Origin: Isochrysis galbana
Taxonomy: Eukaryota; Haptophyta; Isochrysidales; Isochrysidaceae
DNA: 64,000 nucleotides
Reading direction: 5' to 3'
Assembly: GCA_018136815.1 (NCBI GenBank)
Contig: CM030938.1
Coordinates: forward strand, 3,859,448 to 3,923,447
Each line of letters begins with the position of its first letter. Position 1 is the stretch's first letter. Below are positions 48,718 to 59,965 of the stretch, in pieces. The notes beneath the pieces were generated by a model that was not told the DNA's origin, did no database searches, and worked only from the letters and a program-made list of their open reading frames with translations. Position numbers and translations under genes: made by a program.

Positions 48718-50368
48718 CGAGCGTGTGCGTGTGCGTGATCACGTTTCAGCGTTTAGCGATCACGTTTCAACGTTCTACGGACGGTGATTTGCCACCTCCA
48801 ATCGATCAAAATGTCGCATAAATGGCGTCGAGCGTCATATATTTATGGTGTCTGTGCGTATATATACGATGTCATATGAGCGACCAATGGTCATATCTAT
48901 GCTATATGACTCTGATAATGTGCTAAAATACTTCAAAAAAGGTCAAAACAAAACTATTTTAATGTTAGTAAGGGCGACAACAAAACCATTTGATTCTCAC
49001 GTAAACACCCGGTTTCTCATGTGCGCAAACGGACTCTGAAAAAGGCCACTTCGGCCCACTGCGATGTTGCCTCGGAGAGGGTTGTCCGATGGGCCACCGG
49101 CCAGGGCTCCTCTGCCAGGCATACTGAGGGGTTGGGATGGGCGCGGATGCATCCGCATGGGTCCACTGCCCACTCCCGCGGCGGTCCCGGTGGGGCCCGT
49201 CGCATTGGCGTTCGTCAAGGGGCCGGCAAATGCCGGCCGCTCTGCTGGAAATGCTCACGCCAGCACGCCAGCTGGTGTGGGGGGGCATCATTTGATGTGG
49301 AAGGCGCTTCTTTGGCGCCAGTCCTCGTGTCAGGGTCTCAGGTGGCCGCATGCGCCGCGGAAGCACCCTGCCGCGCGCGCCATGTCCCTCACTGCGGGTC
49401 GCGTTGGCAGCGCGCGAAAGGGCGCCTGGAGCCCGACTTCAGATGCCAATAGCGAGCGTGATTTCGTCGCGGTCAGGTGGACCTTCGCGGCGAGTCTGTC
49501 GGGAGTGCTTGTGAGGGCCCCAATCCACCGGGCCCGGCGTCTCAGCTGCCCTGTGAGTCTGTCTGTGTGAATCTGCCCGCGAGTCGTTCAACGTCAATTT
49601 CTGTAGTCTTCAATATTTGTATACTAAAAAATCGAATTTCGCGTTCGAATTCTTAATATTTATGCTTTATGCTAGGGGCCTATTAGATAGTGACCATATT
49701 AGCTGCCTGGGCGCAAAAAATACAGATCAGGGTGCTAATTTGACCTAGTTATGACAAGGTGAAGTCGTTGTCTTTAAGACTACCGGTAGTCTTCGTTGCG
49801 CCCCTTCAACCGTAGACATGCAAAGATATTCCATTGATTTCTTTACTACTTCTGGGCCACGTGAGCATCGGCGAACTAAGCCTAGCTTAGTGCGCAGCAA
49901 CCCCGTCGTGGGCTGCAAGTTGAGGGGTTCGATTACGAGGCGCACCCTTGTGTGCGTCTTGGCCCTCAACGTTTTTTTGATTGTGTGGGGAAAGCGCTAG
50001 CTACTTGCTGCGCAGTCATTGTAGTCATGCTTAGTCAAGTAGTTCAGTATTGCCTGACTACGGCGAAGCGACCCTTATTCATGCCGCGACTACGGCCATG
50101 GCCATCTTTAAATCGTCAAACTAGAGGCGAAAATGCCATATTCAAGCTAGTCATTGTAATCAAGATGAGGCCTGATTGCTCGGGCAGGCTGGCCTGCCCC
50201 AAAGGCCCCTCACCCTCAACAGGACGACTTCAAAATGCTCACTATCCCCCCCACCCCTCCCTCCCGGTGCACTTCCCACTTCCCTGGTGAGTCTTCATCG
50301 TGTCTTGGCTCGACCTGGACTCACACTTGCGGGTTGAGGGAAAGGGAAAGGTTCTCTTCATACCAACC
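48718..50368. other. intergenic; no gene recognised
   Basis: A/T-rich island at 48780-48990. GC-rich frames on both strands at 48965-49570 look like composition effects. The palindromic motif gtctttaagactaccggtag at 49769-49788 resembles gtagtcttaaagactaccgg at about 48069-48088. Sequence at about 49925-49940 resembles a tRNA B box but no tRNA fold was found. Confidence 0.4.
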
Positions 50369-50446
50369 GAACCGCTAGGAGCTAAAAAAAAACCTTTTTA
50401 ATATTCTCGCCTCCCACGTGGCATTGAATGAACCGCTAGGAGCTAA
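50369..50446 (-). mobile_element. 44-bp LINE 3'-end insertion with 17-bp target-site duplication
   Basis: gaaccgctaggagctaa occurs at 50369-50385 and 50430-50446. The 44 bases between (50386-50429) contain ttttta, atattctcgcctc and cgtggc in the order seen at the 3' terminus of the LINE copy at 22346. The insertion therefore looks like an extreme 5' truncation in which only the 3' tail was integrated, on the minus strand. Confidence 0.75.
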
Positions 50447-50587
50447 GATCGTCTCGCCGCCCCACCGATCCTCGTTCGCCGTTCAATCCAATCACAAAAT
50501 CCCGAATGGAGTTCCCGACCTAATCCAGAGTTTCACTCACCCAACTCCCATTGGGGAGGAGGGCCAAAGCTCCGCGCTAGCGCGGCT

Positions 50588-51135
50588 AGCGCGCCCGCCG
50601 CTGCCGCTCTTGACGGGAGTAGGAGTGGCCCAAGGCACCTCCCGCAACGCCCGACTCGACAGCTGGTGCCGATGAATTTTCTTCAATGGTACACACGAAA
50701 TTACTAGAACATACCAATCACAAGTACGCACTTTGCCTCGTTCCCGATGCCTTGGATATACAGAACGCGAGATCCAACGCAAAAAGCTTAATCTCGCGTC
50801 AAATTCGATCGGAGATTTCGAGGATTCTCACGGTCGGTGGTTTGGCGACCTACTGGAGGCGGCTTCCTAGGAAGCTCGGCCCCGAGAAGTCACATCAATA
50901 TCGAGCAAGATAATATCCTTATGGATAGGAAATAAGAAGCAATTCGCAATTGAGAAGCTACACAGCTGAGGGCTCGGCTTACTCTCGACTGCGAGATTAT
51001 CATGGCCGATTCGAGTCTGGGCTGCAAGTCACAAGACTGTAATTGAGCGTTGTATTTTCATGGACAGCCAATGTAGAGGCTGCCGGCGCTGTCGGTGCGA
51101 CTGTTCTAAGCTGACATCGTACTAGTATACCTCAT
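50588..51135. repeat. left arm of long inverted repeat
   Basis: The reverse complement aligns with 52629-53300 along its whole length, with high identity broken by indels. Landmarks present in both arms are gtggccca.ggcacctcccg, cataccaatcacaagta, gatcggagatttcgaggatt, cctatccat and cttctcaattgcgaat. The inner end is 13 bases from the stop codon of the minus-strand gene at 51148. Confidence 0.88.
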
Positions 51136-51147
51136 ATGATTCGTCTC

Positions 51148-52104
51148 TTAGCAATCACTGAAATTTGGTCCAGCACGACGACCTCGCCGACACCGAGACT
51201 TGGTTCTATTGCTCTCAATAGCTGAGGGATGTTCAGGTGCGACCTGATCTATGGGCTTCATCTCATTCGGTAAATGGACCCGCGCTTTCATGTTGCAAGT
51301 CTTCGGACCACTAAGGTTGACATGGGTCTTGCACGGATGCCAGACCTCACCTACGTCTCTGAGCTGATGATCAAGGTCGAATCTCTGGGCCGGAAAATAA
51401 CATGTTTGGTGGATGGAGGTCGGCATACTCATGGGGACTTGCGACGGCGCAGAAGAAATCACAACAACTCTATGATACATTGGTGCCCATGCATCGCAAA
51501 CTAGTAGGGGCTGCAGCAGTGGGTGCGCCTGATGCTGATGCACTGGCAGCGGCTGTGGCTGTGGCTGTGGCTGTAGCTGATGCTGATGCTGCAGCAGATG
51601 TAACATCCGCGGCAGCGGATGTGGAGGCAGCAGCGGCAGCGTCTGCTGGTGCTGCTGATGCTGTTGCTGATGCTGCATTTGCGCCTGAGTCTGCGGCTGG
51701 CACTGCGGCTGCGGTGGCTGTGGCTGCAGCAGGGGCTGCGGCAGACTGCGTCGGTTTTGATTGAGCCGCCTCAATATGGCATTCGTGTATGTGCTGTAAG
51801 CGTCGTCACCGGCACCGGTGTCACTTCTGGTCGTATCGAGCGACTTGCGAATGAATTTGGCGGCAACCGAGAAGCGGCCCACCCCTATTCCCTCGAGGAA
51901 CTCTTCCACGGAACCGGTGAGTGAGATAAGGGCGACGCTCGTGATTTGGCGATTGATGCACCAGTGAACTGCTAAGATCTGGATTGAGGGCTCGAGCCAG
52001 CCGACGAGCTGGAAGAGGCCATTGACCCGTCGCATCATGGCTGGTAGGCTACTCTCAATGGGGGCTGGTCTGCCCTTGGTCGAGTAGGCGTGGACGACCG
52101 GCAT
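51148..52104 (-). CDS. unrecognised Gln/Pro-rich protein, paralogue of 29565-30290
   Basis: A 318-residue intronless frame from ATG 52104. The frame is open to an upstream ATG at 52167, but 52104 matches the paralogue's length better. It shares with 29565-30290 an N-terminal block of about 70 residues (VNGLFQLVGWLEPSIQ, SVEEFLEGIGVGRFSVAAKF) and the basic tail SRCRRGRRAGPNFSDC. Between them is a Gln/Pro/His-rich low-complexity tract (about residues 115-195), which may be disordered or aggregation-prone. No known domain. The gene is the sole occupant of the space between two long inverted arms. Pyrimidine-rich sequence on the plus strand at 52260-52350 lies upstream, as for other genes. The role is unknown. 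Confidence 0.65.
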   Translation of the reverse strand: MPVVHAYSTKGRPAPIESSLPAMMRRVNGLFQLVGWLEPSIQILAVHWCINRQITSVALISLTGSVEEFLEGIGVGRFSVAAKFIRKSLDTTRSDTGAGDDAYSTYTNAILRRLNQNRRSLPQPLLQPQPPQPQCQPQTQAQMQHQQQHQQHQQTLPLLPPHPLPRMLHLLQHQHQLQPQPQPQPLPVHQHQAHPLLQPLLVCDAWAPMYHRVVVISSAPSQVPMSMPTSIHQTCYFPAQRFDLDHQLRDVGEVWHPCKTHVNLSGPKTCNMKARVHLPNEMKPIDQVAPEHPSAIESNRTKSRCRRGRRAGPNFSDC

Positions 52105-52628
52105 GAGGCGGGTTAAGCGGCGAGGCAACAGGCACGGGGAGGACGGCCAGCAGAGGAAAATTGGCAAGGGGAGGGGAGGAGAGAGGGGGGGCGACCGGTC
52201 GAGGTCCTTAGGTTGTTCCCTTCGTTCCTCTGATCTGTCCCACCCCTCCCCGAAATCTCCCTCGATTAGACCATCATCCCGCTTAAACTCTCTTTCTCTG
52301 TCTCTTTCTCTCTTCGTCTCTCTCGGTCTCTCTGACTTTCTTTCTCTCTCTTCCTCTCGCTGTGCCGTGTGCCTCCCTCCATTCTCAGAGGGGTTTGATT
52401 ACAAACGTCACCAGCCATTCTTTCTCTGAGATGGAGAGGATGACCAGAGACCTTGCCGATCGCCGCTGGAGATTCGCGCTCGCTCGTGCATGGATGGAAT
52501 AAAGTAAAGTAAAGAAATCGGAGGAATGAAGGGGAAGGCAAGCACCACAGACAGCACCACCATCGAGGACTTGGCAATCCGTGTTTTTTTATAAAATACT
52601 ACTACTTGCTAACCAGACGAATCGTATG
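52105..52628. promoter_or_regulatory. upstream region of the 51148-52104 gene, pyrimidine-rich on plus
   Basis: Contains tandem tctctttctc-type repeats at 52280-52350. It lies between the start codon and the inner edge of the right inverted arm. Likely promoter (inference from position). Confidence 0.45.
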
Positions 52629-53300
52629 AAGTATACTAGTACGATGTACGATGTCAGCTTAGGACAGTCGCACCGACAGCGCCGGCAGCCGGCAGCCTCT
52701 ACATTGACTGTTTATGAAAATACAACGCTCAATAACAGTCTTGGGACTTGCAACCTAGACTCGAATCGGCCATGATAATCTCGCAGTTGACAGTTGAGAG
52801 TAAGCCGAGCCCTCAGCAGTGTAGCTTCTCAATTGCGAATGTGGCTTCTTATTTCCTATCCATAGGATATAATCTTGCTGGATATTTAGGTTATTTCTCG
52901 GGGCCGAGCTCCCTGCTATAGTATAGCCTATGGCAATCTGCCTCCTGTCCCTATCCTCCTGTTGCTTGTCGCTTGTCGGTCGACAAACCGACAAACCGAC
53001 AAACCAAAAAACCACCGACCGTGAGAATATAGAATGTGAGAATCCTCGAAATCTCCGATCGGATTTGATGCGATATTAAGCTTCTTGCGCTGGGATCTCG
53101 CATTCTGCATATCCATGGCATCGGGAACGAGGCAAAGTGGTTACTTGTGATTGGTATGTGCTAGTACTAGTACTAGTAGTTTCATGTATACCACTGAAAA
53201 ATTCACCGGCACGAGCTGTCGAGTCGAGCGTTGCGGGAGGTGCCCTGGGCCACTCCTATTCCCGTCGAGAGCGGCACCGGCGGGCGCGATAGCCGATCGG
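52629..53300. repeat. right arm of long inverted repeat
   Basis: Counterpart of 50588-51135. It is longer because of insertions, including tandem cgacaaac units at about 52980-53005 and extra ctagta triplets near 53158-53178. The outer end lies about 245 bases before the start codon of the TPR-sulfotransferase gene, within or next to its promoter. Confidence 0.88.
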
Positions 53301-53543
53301 AAGCAAAACTTTTGACCAAATTTTGAGGCCTTGCAGCTGCAAAGGGTTTTAGGAGACGGACCCTCCCGTAGGTCGTCGAGACCCCCAACAACAAAACTCT
53401 TCCCTCGCCCGCAATCGTCGGCTGCTCCGCGCTGTCGGGTCCACCCCCTCTCTCTCCCTCTCTCTCTCCCTTCCCTTCCTTCCTTTGCCTTCCCTCCCGC
53501 CGCCCTCCCTCCCCTCTCTCTGCCTCCCCTGGCTCCCTTAACG

Positions 53544-55628
53544 ATGGATTGCGCACGTCGGCCCGGGGCGGAGCGCTTTTGCTGGCGCACACGGTTGGCG
53601 GGCCGGCGGGCACGCTCTTCCCCTACGTTAGCGCCACTGCCTGCAGGGCTCTCAGCCGGTCTCGCTGAGGTGGTGCGCCTCGCACAGCTGGGCCGGGGGT
53701 ACGAGGCCCGCGAGCGATGCCTTGCGCTGCTCTCCGATGAGGGGGGCGTGCAGTACGCCCAGCCACACTTCTTGCTAGGCGTGCTTGCCTCCTCCGCCTC
53801 GGTACCGGCCGAGGCGGAGCGGCACTACCGCGCGGCTCTGGCGATTGAGCCTGACCATCCAGCCGCGCTGATCAATTTGGGCCAATCCTTGCTAGCTACT
53901 GGACGTGCTCAAGATGCAGTTGCGCCATTACGGCGGAGTGTGACACTTGCTCCCACGAGCCTTGAGGCGCATGTCAATTTGGCTGCAGCCTTGACCGAGT
54001 GCGGACACTTCGCTGAGGCGCATCGCGCTGCTAATCACGCTCTCTCCATCGTTCCCAATGATGCCAAGGCACTTACGCTCGTGGGTGAAGTGACGCTGGC
54101 ATGCGGCCAGGCTGCTTCCGCTGCCGCCATCGCATCACGCGCCATTGCTGCCGCAGAGCCACACTCCGTCGATAATGGAGAGTGTGTGAGACAGGATGAC
54201 AGTCGAGCGCAGGCCAAGGTTATTGCCGTTGCTGATGCGTGGGCCTTGCGTGCCGCCGCCCTGCGCAAGCTGGATTGCCCGGTGAAGGCGCTCGAGGCGT
54301 GTGCGGAGACACTAAAACTTATCCCGGGTCACTCACGAGTGCGCGCCATGCGGGCACAGCTGGCCACACCTGCCTTGCGCGCCGCACTACAACCACGAGA
54401 CGGAGACATCTTCATCGCCACCTTCCCCAAGTCGGGCACAACTTGGCTGCAGCAAATCGTTTGTTTGCTTTTGGGCGAGCCAGATGATGTCCACGTCCAG
54501 ACAAGAGCCCCATGGGTAGAAGCAGCTGTGGCCACAGGTGCTTTCACTATCACGCAGCTGAATAATATGTCCCATTCCAAACGCCGAATTTTCAAGACTC
54601 ACGCTCCCCCATGTGCTCTCCCTATCGCTGGTGGTGACGTTGGTGACCGCGGAACGGTCGTGTCACTCGCATCACAAGGAGGCAGCACCGCAGTGAACGC
54701 CCCCGGCTGCATGCATGGAGTCAACGCGTCTTCTTTGCATCACAACGGTGCCTCGCTGCAACGCGATGAGTCTTTCGCACCATGTCGCCCGCCCTCGGGT
54801 GTGCGAGTGGTGGTGATCGCTCGTGACCCGCGCGACGTAGCTGTGTCCCTGTACTTCCACTCCCGGGCCATCAAGGCTATTTCATACTCTGGCGGATGGG
54901 ACAAGTGGCTGGACGACTTTTTGAGTGGAACTGCGCCATTGCCCTCAGCCGCTGGAGGCGCGGGAGATGGCAGTGAGCACACCAGGCGAGCTGAAAGCGA
55001 CTGGTTTTTGCACACGCTTGGCTGGTGGCGAACCGCCAACGCTTTTCCTGAGCAGGTAAGCAGCGTACACGTGGAACCTTGAATTGTGGTGGCTGAAGCC
55101 AAGGATGAGGTTGAATATCATATCAGACGATCCCTTACCTGGAGAGCGAGAAAGTACTCATGCATGGTATATACTAGTAGAATTCGAGCGTGCATTTTGC
55201 GCAACGACTTTTCATACTTGTCACGTGCAAAATTGCCCATCTACCGCAATAGTATTCTTCCTTGTTGACCTCTGCCGCGCAAAATGGCGCACCAGGTACT
55301 TTGGCTCACATACGAAGACCTCCGAGCGGATGCTTCTCGCGTTGTTAGTCAGGTTGCCTCATTCTTGGGCCTTCATCCCTCAGCAGAGCGAGTGCAACAT
55401 GTTGTCTCTTGTTCCTCGTTTGAACAAATGAAACGACGGCATGAGTTGGGTGACGGGCGAGAGGCGGCTGCACTCCGTCATGCAGGCGAGGCTGGGCATT
55501 TTCGCAAAGGCGTGGCAGGTGGCTGGGTCGAACACTTCTCGCATGAGCAGAGTCATAGATTTGACCGCATTCTAAAGGAACGCTTGAGGGCCTCTGGACT
55601 CGAAAAGGTCTTCCGCCCATCGAGATAG
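53544..55628 (+). CDS. TPR - sulfotransferase fusion protein
   Basis: Exons 53544-55055 and 55296-55628 (donor CAG|GTAAGC, acceptor CACCAG, phase 0) give 614 residues. Residues about 72-176 and 232-263 form tetratricopeptide repeats (AERHYRAALAIEPDHPAALI, LGQSLLATGRAQDAVAPLRR). A PAPS-dependent sulfotransferase domain follows, with TFPKSGTTWLQQIV at about 293 (5'-phosphosulfate loop) and VVIARDPRDVAVSLYFHSRA at about 425 (3'-phosphate motif). The downstream exon supplies VLWLTYEDLRAD and FRKGVAGGWVEHFS, matching the RKG..GDW-type motif. TPR plus sulfotransferase resembles tyrosylprotein-sulfotransferase-like proteins of bacteria and protists, while the motifs look like cytosolic SULTs. There is no signal peptide. 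The substrate is unknown. First ATG after the pyrimidine tract chosen. The insert at about 355-415 is unusual. Confidence 0.88.
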
Positions 55629-56599
55629 CATCAAGTAAGGCAAGCATTTATCGCCGTCGATGCGGAAGCGTGGCTACCTGATGGACCTGCCGCCTTTGAT
55701 CTTTGACATGCCGGCTTGAAAGACACCCATCGCGAAGGTGATGATGTAATCACCATCTCTAGGCACTTTCCATCACCCACAATCCTTAGCGCACGGACGG
55801 CAAATCATAAAGTTGGGTGGAACGTGATGTAAGAGATACTACACGAGTGTACATGTGTATCAAATGGAACCCACGCCGCAAGAGAGCTTTTTTGTAGGCT
55901 TCAGTGAGCGGTTCCAACAACTTGATGCGCAGCCCCTAAGTAGCGTCCGGGCGCCGTTGCGGGGCTCTATTGGGGCCGCCCTGCAAAAGGTGAAGCGCGC
56001 GTTCTCCTCTTTCGCAATAGTGGCGCGTCTGTTGTGTTCTTGTGGGAAGCTGCGCGCGATGCGCCGACGCGCCCCTACACCGCTCAGGAACTAGAAGATC
56101 CAGAGTTGCCCATGCTCCTGTCTAGCTACTAGCTAGGCAAAATTAACTAAATTTATACTTGGGAGGATGGTCTGCGGTCTGCGGTCTGCGGGTCGCGCTC
56201 TCTCGCTCTCTTCTCTCCGCCGCCCCCGCGGCTCCCCCCCCCCCCCCCCTCCCGCCTTTACTACCCCTCCTCTCCCGCCCTTTCTTATCCCGCCCCTCTC
56301 CCGCCCTTTATTTACTCTTACTACACTACCCTCTCCCCTCTCCCGCCTCCCGCCCTTACTACTTACTACCCCCCGCCCCCCGCCCTTCTCCCCAGGTAGG
56401 AGCCCCCATTCCGCCTAAGTTAGGATATGGATATGGGGGATGGGGTGATGGGGGTGATGGGGGGGGGGGGGGGGGGCTGCAGGAGCCCCCAAATTTCGCG
56501 AGGGCGCTGCAGGAGCCCCCAAATTTTGCGAAATTTTGCCCCGAAATATGTGAGTAAACCCACCCCCAAATTTTGAAAAAAAAATCCGAAATCCTGACC
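55629..56599. other. intergenic; C-rich and G18 tracts
   Basis: Pyrimidine- and C-rich stretch at 56210-56400, a run of 18 G at 56459-56476, and two copies of ctgcaggagcccccaaatttgcg-like sequence at 56477-56530. Nothing codes convincingly. Confidence 0.45.
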
Positions 56600-57636
56600 T
56601 GGGCCTACCTAGTAGTGCACGGGTGACGGATCCGAGTTTACCACTGCCTCAGATGGGAACAGAGGGGACGGAATAAGGGAAGCGGCGAGAGGCGCGGCGG
56701 AAGTTGGGGGGTGGCCAATGACGGGCTGGACCACCTCCTCAGCAGAGAAAGGCGGGAGGACGGGCTTGGGCGAGGGCGAGGGCGAGCGCGACGACGGAGC
56801 GGACATGGCTGGGCGGGCCGGGATGGATAGGCTGAGGCTGAGGGATTAGTGAGGTTTGGTATTGAGGTAGTGTTGAGAACGAGGGACGAGAACGGGAACG
56901 AGAACGAGAACGAGAGCGACGAACGAAGAACGACAGACGACAGACGGTGGTCGACTCCCTCGAGCTCCAAGAGGAGCTCTACAATCGCGGCATAGACGGT
57001 GGCGTCCAAGAAGGTGTAGTCTCCCTCCTGGTGGAAGGACAACTCGTACGTTGCGTCTGACTCCGTGTAACCATGCTCTTCATCCGAGGGTGGCTCCTGC
57101 ATGGCAGGGGCGGTCGGGGGTGGTGAGGCCGAGGGCGGGTCCGGGCGAGCAGTTGGCAGAGGAGTATGGTGAGTGTCCCAAGACACATCCCAGCACCTTT
57201 CCTTCAGTGTGGTCTCGTGTTGCATTGTTGGTGGATCTGTGTCATTGTTGTGCGTCTTGAAGTTGTTGTTGGGTTTGTGCCCATAAGGGCCACCCGGTCT
57301 CGGGCCGCGCTGCCGGGGCAGCGCGGCCGTCTCCAGGGTGGGAGAGGCCTCTGCCATAAGGCATGCCTTATGGCTGGGTGGTTCGTCTCTGGTGGTGCTG
57401 GCTCTCTGTCCTCCACAGCTTGTGGCCCACCATGAGGTGGGCCAGCATGGCTGCTGTGGCTGGTGTGGCCGGGGCCACGGGCCGTGTGGCGCGACCGGGG
57501 TCACGCTCACCTGCTCGGCCTCTGCGGGTGGACGCGGTCGCTTCGCCAGCGACAGCTCCATGGGTGCTGGGGGGGCGCCCGCGGTGGGGGACCCGAAGGA
57601 GAGGTGGGGAGCGGCGGCGCGCTCCATGGCGACCAA
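56600..57636 (-). mobile_element. repeat family copy 4: MERAA-type ORF plus MSAPS block copy 2
   Basis: On the minus strand, ATG 57627 opens MERAAAPHLSFGSPTAGAPP in a frame that stays open to 56638. It contains a more protein-like acidic stretch (EEHGYTESDATYELSFHQEG). Further down, in another frame, the MSAPSSRSPSPSPKPVLPPF ORF starts at 56806 and closes at 56609. This order (MERAA-type ORF, then TCTCG leader, then MSAPS ORF) is the same as at 8030-6301, so both blocks appear to belong to one element or a fixed composite. Spacing between the two ATGs differs (about 0.8 versus 1.5 kb). Confidence 0.65.
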
Positions 57637-58535
57637 CTATAAAGTTAGTTGGCGAGCTAGCGCATCGAGCGCGTCCTGCTCGCGCTTGCCGCAGAAACTA
57701 TCTACCTTCTTACGATCGGCCGTCGGCTCTTCACCTCTGCTGCTCCTGCTCCCCCCTCGTCTCCGCTCATGCGTGTCAGCGCGCGCTTCTAGCAGGATCC
57801 ATGCAACGCCGAGCTTGCGCCGCTCTACATTTGTGAGAATCTGTAATCTGTGAGTGTTCTCGCGCGTTCGTGGCTCGTCCCCCTGCGCTTTCTGCAGCCC
57901 TCATGTGACCTTATGCCGCGTTGCCGGAGGGAACATCCCTGTGGCAGTTGCTGCTTTGGCGCCGACGCCGTTCGCGCTCGGCAGTACGCTTCAGCTATCC
58001 GGACGCCATCGAGCGCGGCTGCGCGGTTTCTGGCGCGGAGATCGCGGGCTTGGATGGTGTAGTGCCCAGGGGCCGGTTTAGGCTTGCTTTGGGGCTTGGG
58101 GAGGGCTCTTGGAGCCATGGGAAGGGGGGGGGGGGTCACTCTGCGAAGCGGGCCGCTCAGCACTCTGCAGAGCGCACGCCTCTAGTCACTAGGCACAAGG
58201 TACAAGGGCTCCTAGGTAGGCGGCCAGTCCGTCAGTCCGTCTTGCTTTCGCCAGCAGTTGCCTATGACTTGTCTTCTTGTCTTCTTGTCCTATAAGTGTT
58301 GTGTGGCTCCGGATGTCATGTCCTTGAGCTCATCTTCCTAGCCCTCCTCCTTTTACTTCTTGCTCAGCGTGGCCTTCTCGGACGACGGACAGGCTAGGGA
58401 GGACACGGCTCCATTCCTTGCCCCCCCCCCCCCCTCCCCGAGGGTTTTCTCCTGCTTCCCCCCCCCTTTCTCCCCTTTCTCTCTCCCCATTCCCTCTCTC
58501 TCCCAAGCCCCCTCCTCTCCCCCCCTCCCCTCCCG
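57637..58535. other. upstream region of the 58536 gene; pyrimidine tract
   Basis: C- and CT-rich on plus at 58415-58530, ending at the ATG, with a G run at 58126-58135. Frames on both strands at 57640-58300 show no family signature. Confidence 0.45.
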
Positions 58536-59965
58536 ATGCGTCGCGGCCGGCTGTCGGCGGCGCCCAACTCGTCTGAGCCACGGGTGGCCCCGAATGGGCA
58601 GAGTCTGGGCGCGATGGATATGGCGTGCCCGGGGCGCGCCGAGTCCTCCGACAAGTGCGCTTGCCAGATCCGCTGCCGCAAGGGCGGCTGCGCCAATGCG
58701 ATGCGGCTCTGTCGGCGGATTGAAGAGTGTGCTGTCGTTTCTATCAACGCTCCAACCCTCCACGCGGCGTCATGGGCGACGCTCAAGCGCTCCAGGCCGC
58801 CGGACGAGTCATGGATTACCAGTGTTCATGCACACGCACTCCTTGATCGCTCGCCGCCGCCAGTCACACAGCCGCAGCTCAGGCCGGCGCTCGGCGAGGT
58901 CGCTCGCCATTGGGCGCCAGGCGTCGGTGCCTCCACCTCGCTCTGTGGAGCGCACAGCGAATTGAGTCTACAGAATGTGCTCGCGGCTGCACAGCGGGTT
59001 ACCATCGGCATCCTCGCCCTCACCTTTCGCCAGCCGCGCTCGCTCGAGTCTTCGCTTCGATCGTGGAGCAAGGGCGGCCTGCTCGACCTTGCTTCAGAGC
59101 GACTCTTAGTTGCGAACGACCCCATGGTGGAGGAGCTGGCACTGGCGTCGATGTACGGCTTCGTGGTACGCCAGCCATCGGAAATCAGTGGCGCAAAGAT
59201 GCGCAAGCCAAATGTTATTACCATCGGCCAGGTTCTCTTTCACGGCCTACGAGAGCTCCGTTCGGATCACGTGCTCTTCCTTGAGAAGGATTTTGCTCTT
59301 GTGGAGAGTGTGGCAAAGCCCAAGTTGCATGCTGAGCTGCTTGGCGCCTCCGCAATGCTTCTTTCGCATGCCAGCGTCGTCTATTTGCGGTCGCGCACCG
59401 AGCAGGGCTGCGACTCATTCGCTCCATGTGGGAGGCCTTTCGTTCCCCGAGGTGGCTCATGGGCCACCCGCAACAATTGGTGGAACTTCTACTGTAGCTC
59501 CTTCCATCGTCCAGGACGAGTCGCTGACTGCTTGGCGCGCTCGAGCGACGTCACGCGAGCGGGGACGGGCGACAGCTCAACGCCACGCTCGTTGAGCGGG
59601 GATGCTGAGTTGCCCGGATTCCGTTGCCACACCTCTGAAGATGCGAACTGGTCTCTCAATGCGGCAATGCTTAACCGCACTGCAGTGCTGGAACGGCCGC
59701 TTTGTGTAGGTGGAAGCAGTGCGAGTGGGAAGTGCTCCACAACAATCGGCCACCTCGCCGAAGAATCGCATGACCGGCAGGTGAGCTTCCAGCCACACTC
59801 CCGTGCAGCGCAAAACGCAAGTCTCGCACACGTAATTGACTCTGTGGATCATACCTTTAGGATGGGCTCGAGACTAAGATGTTGGACATGGACTGGGGCA
59901 AGTGGAAGGTTCCTCTCTGCATATCTTATGACGGTCTCTTTGTACACCGGGAAGTGGACGGCTAG
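58536..59965 (+). CDS. putative GT-A-type glycosyltransferase, two exons
   Basis: Exons 58536-59780 and 59861-59965 (GTGAGC donor, CTTTAG acceptor, phase 0) give 449 residues ending WGKWKVPLCISYDGLFVHRE and VDG. Without the splice the frame would run on to 60071 with poor composition. The core begins ITIGILALTFRQPRSLESSL at about residue 151, the start of a nucleotide-sugar-transferase-like fold. It continues with HVLFLEKDFALVE (about 244), an acidic motif in the place of the DxD. CHTSEDANWSLNAAMLNR and the C-terminal WKVP segment follow. I infer a glycosyltransferase of GT-A fold from this layout; the exact family is not recognised and the acceptor is unknown. The N-terminal 130 residues are Cys/Arg-rich, without a clear signal anchor. 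Confidence 0.6.

Noticed and set aside
48965..49570. Overlapping frames on both strands
   Set aside because: Both strands are open because of GC-rich composition. No motif, no paralogue in the window.
49915..49990. tRNA-like B box (ggttcgattac)
   Set aside because: No complementary T stem, acceptor stem or A box at the right distance.
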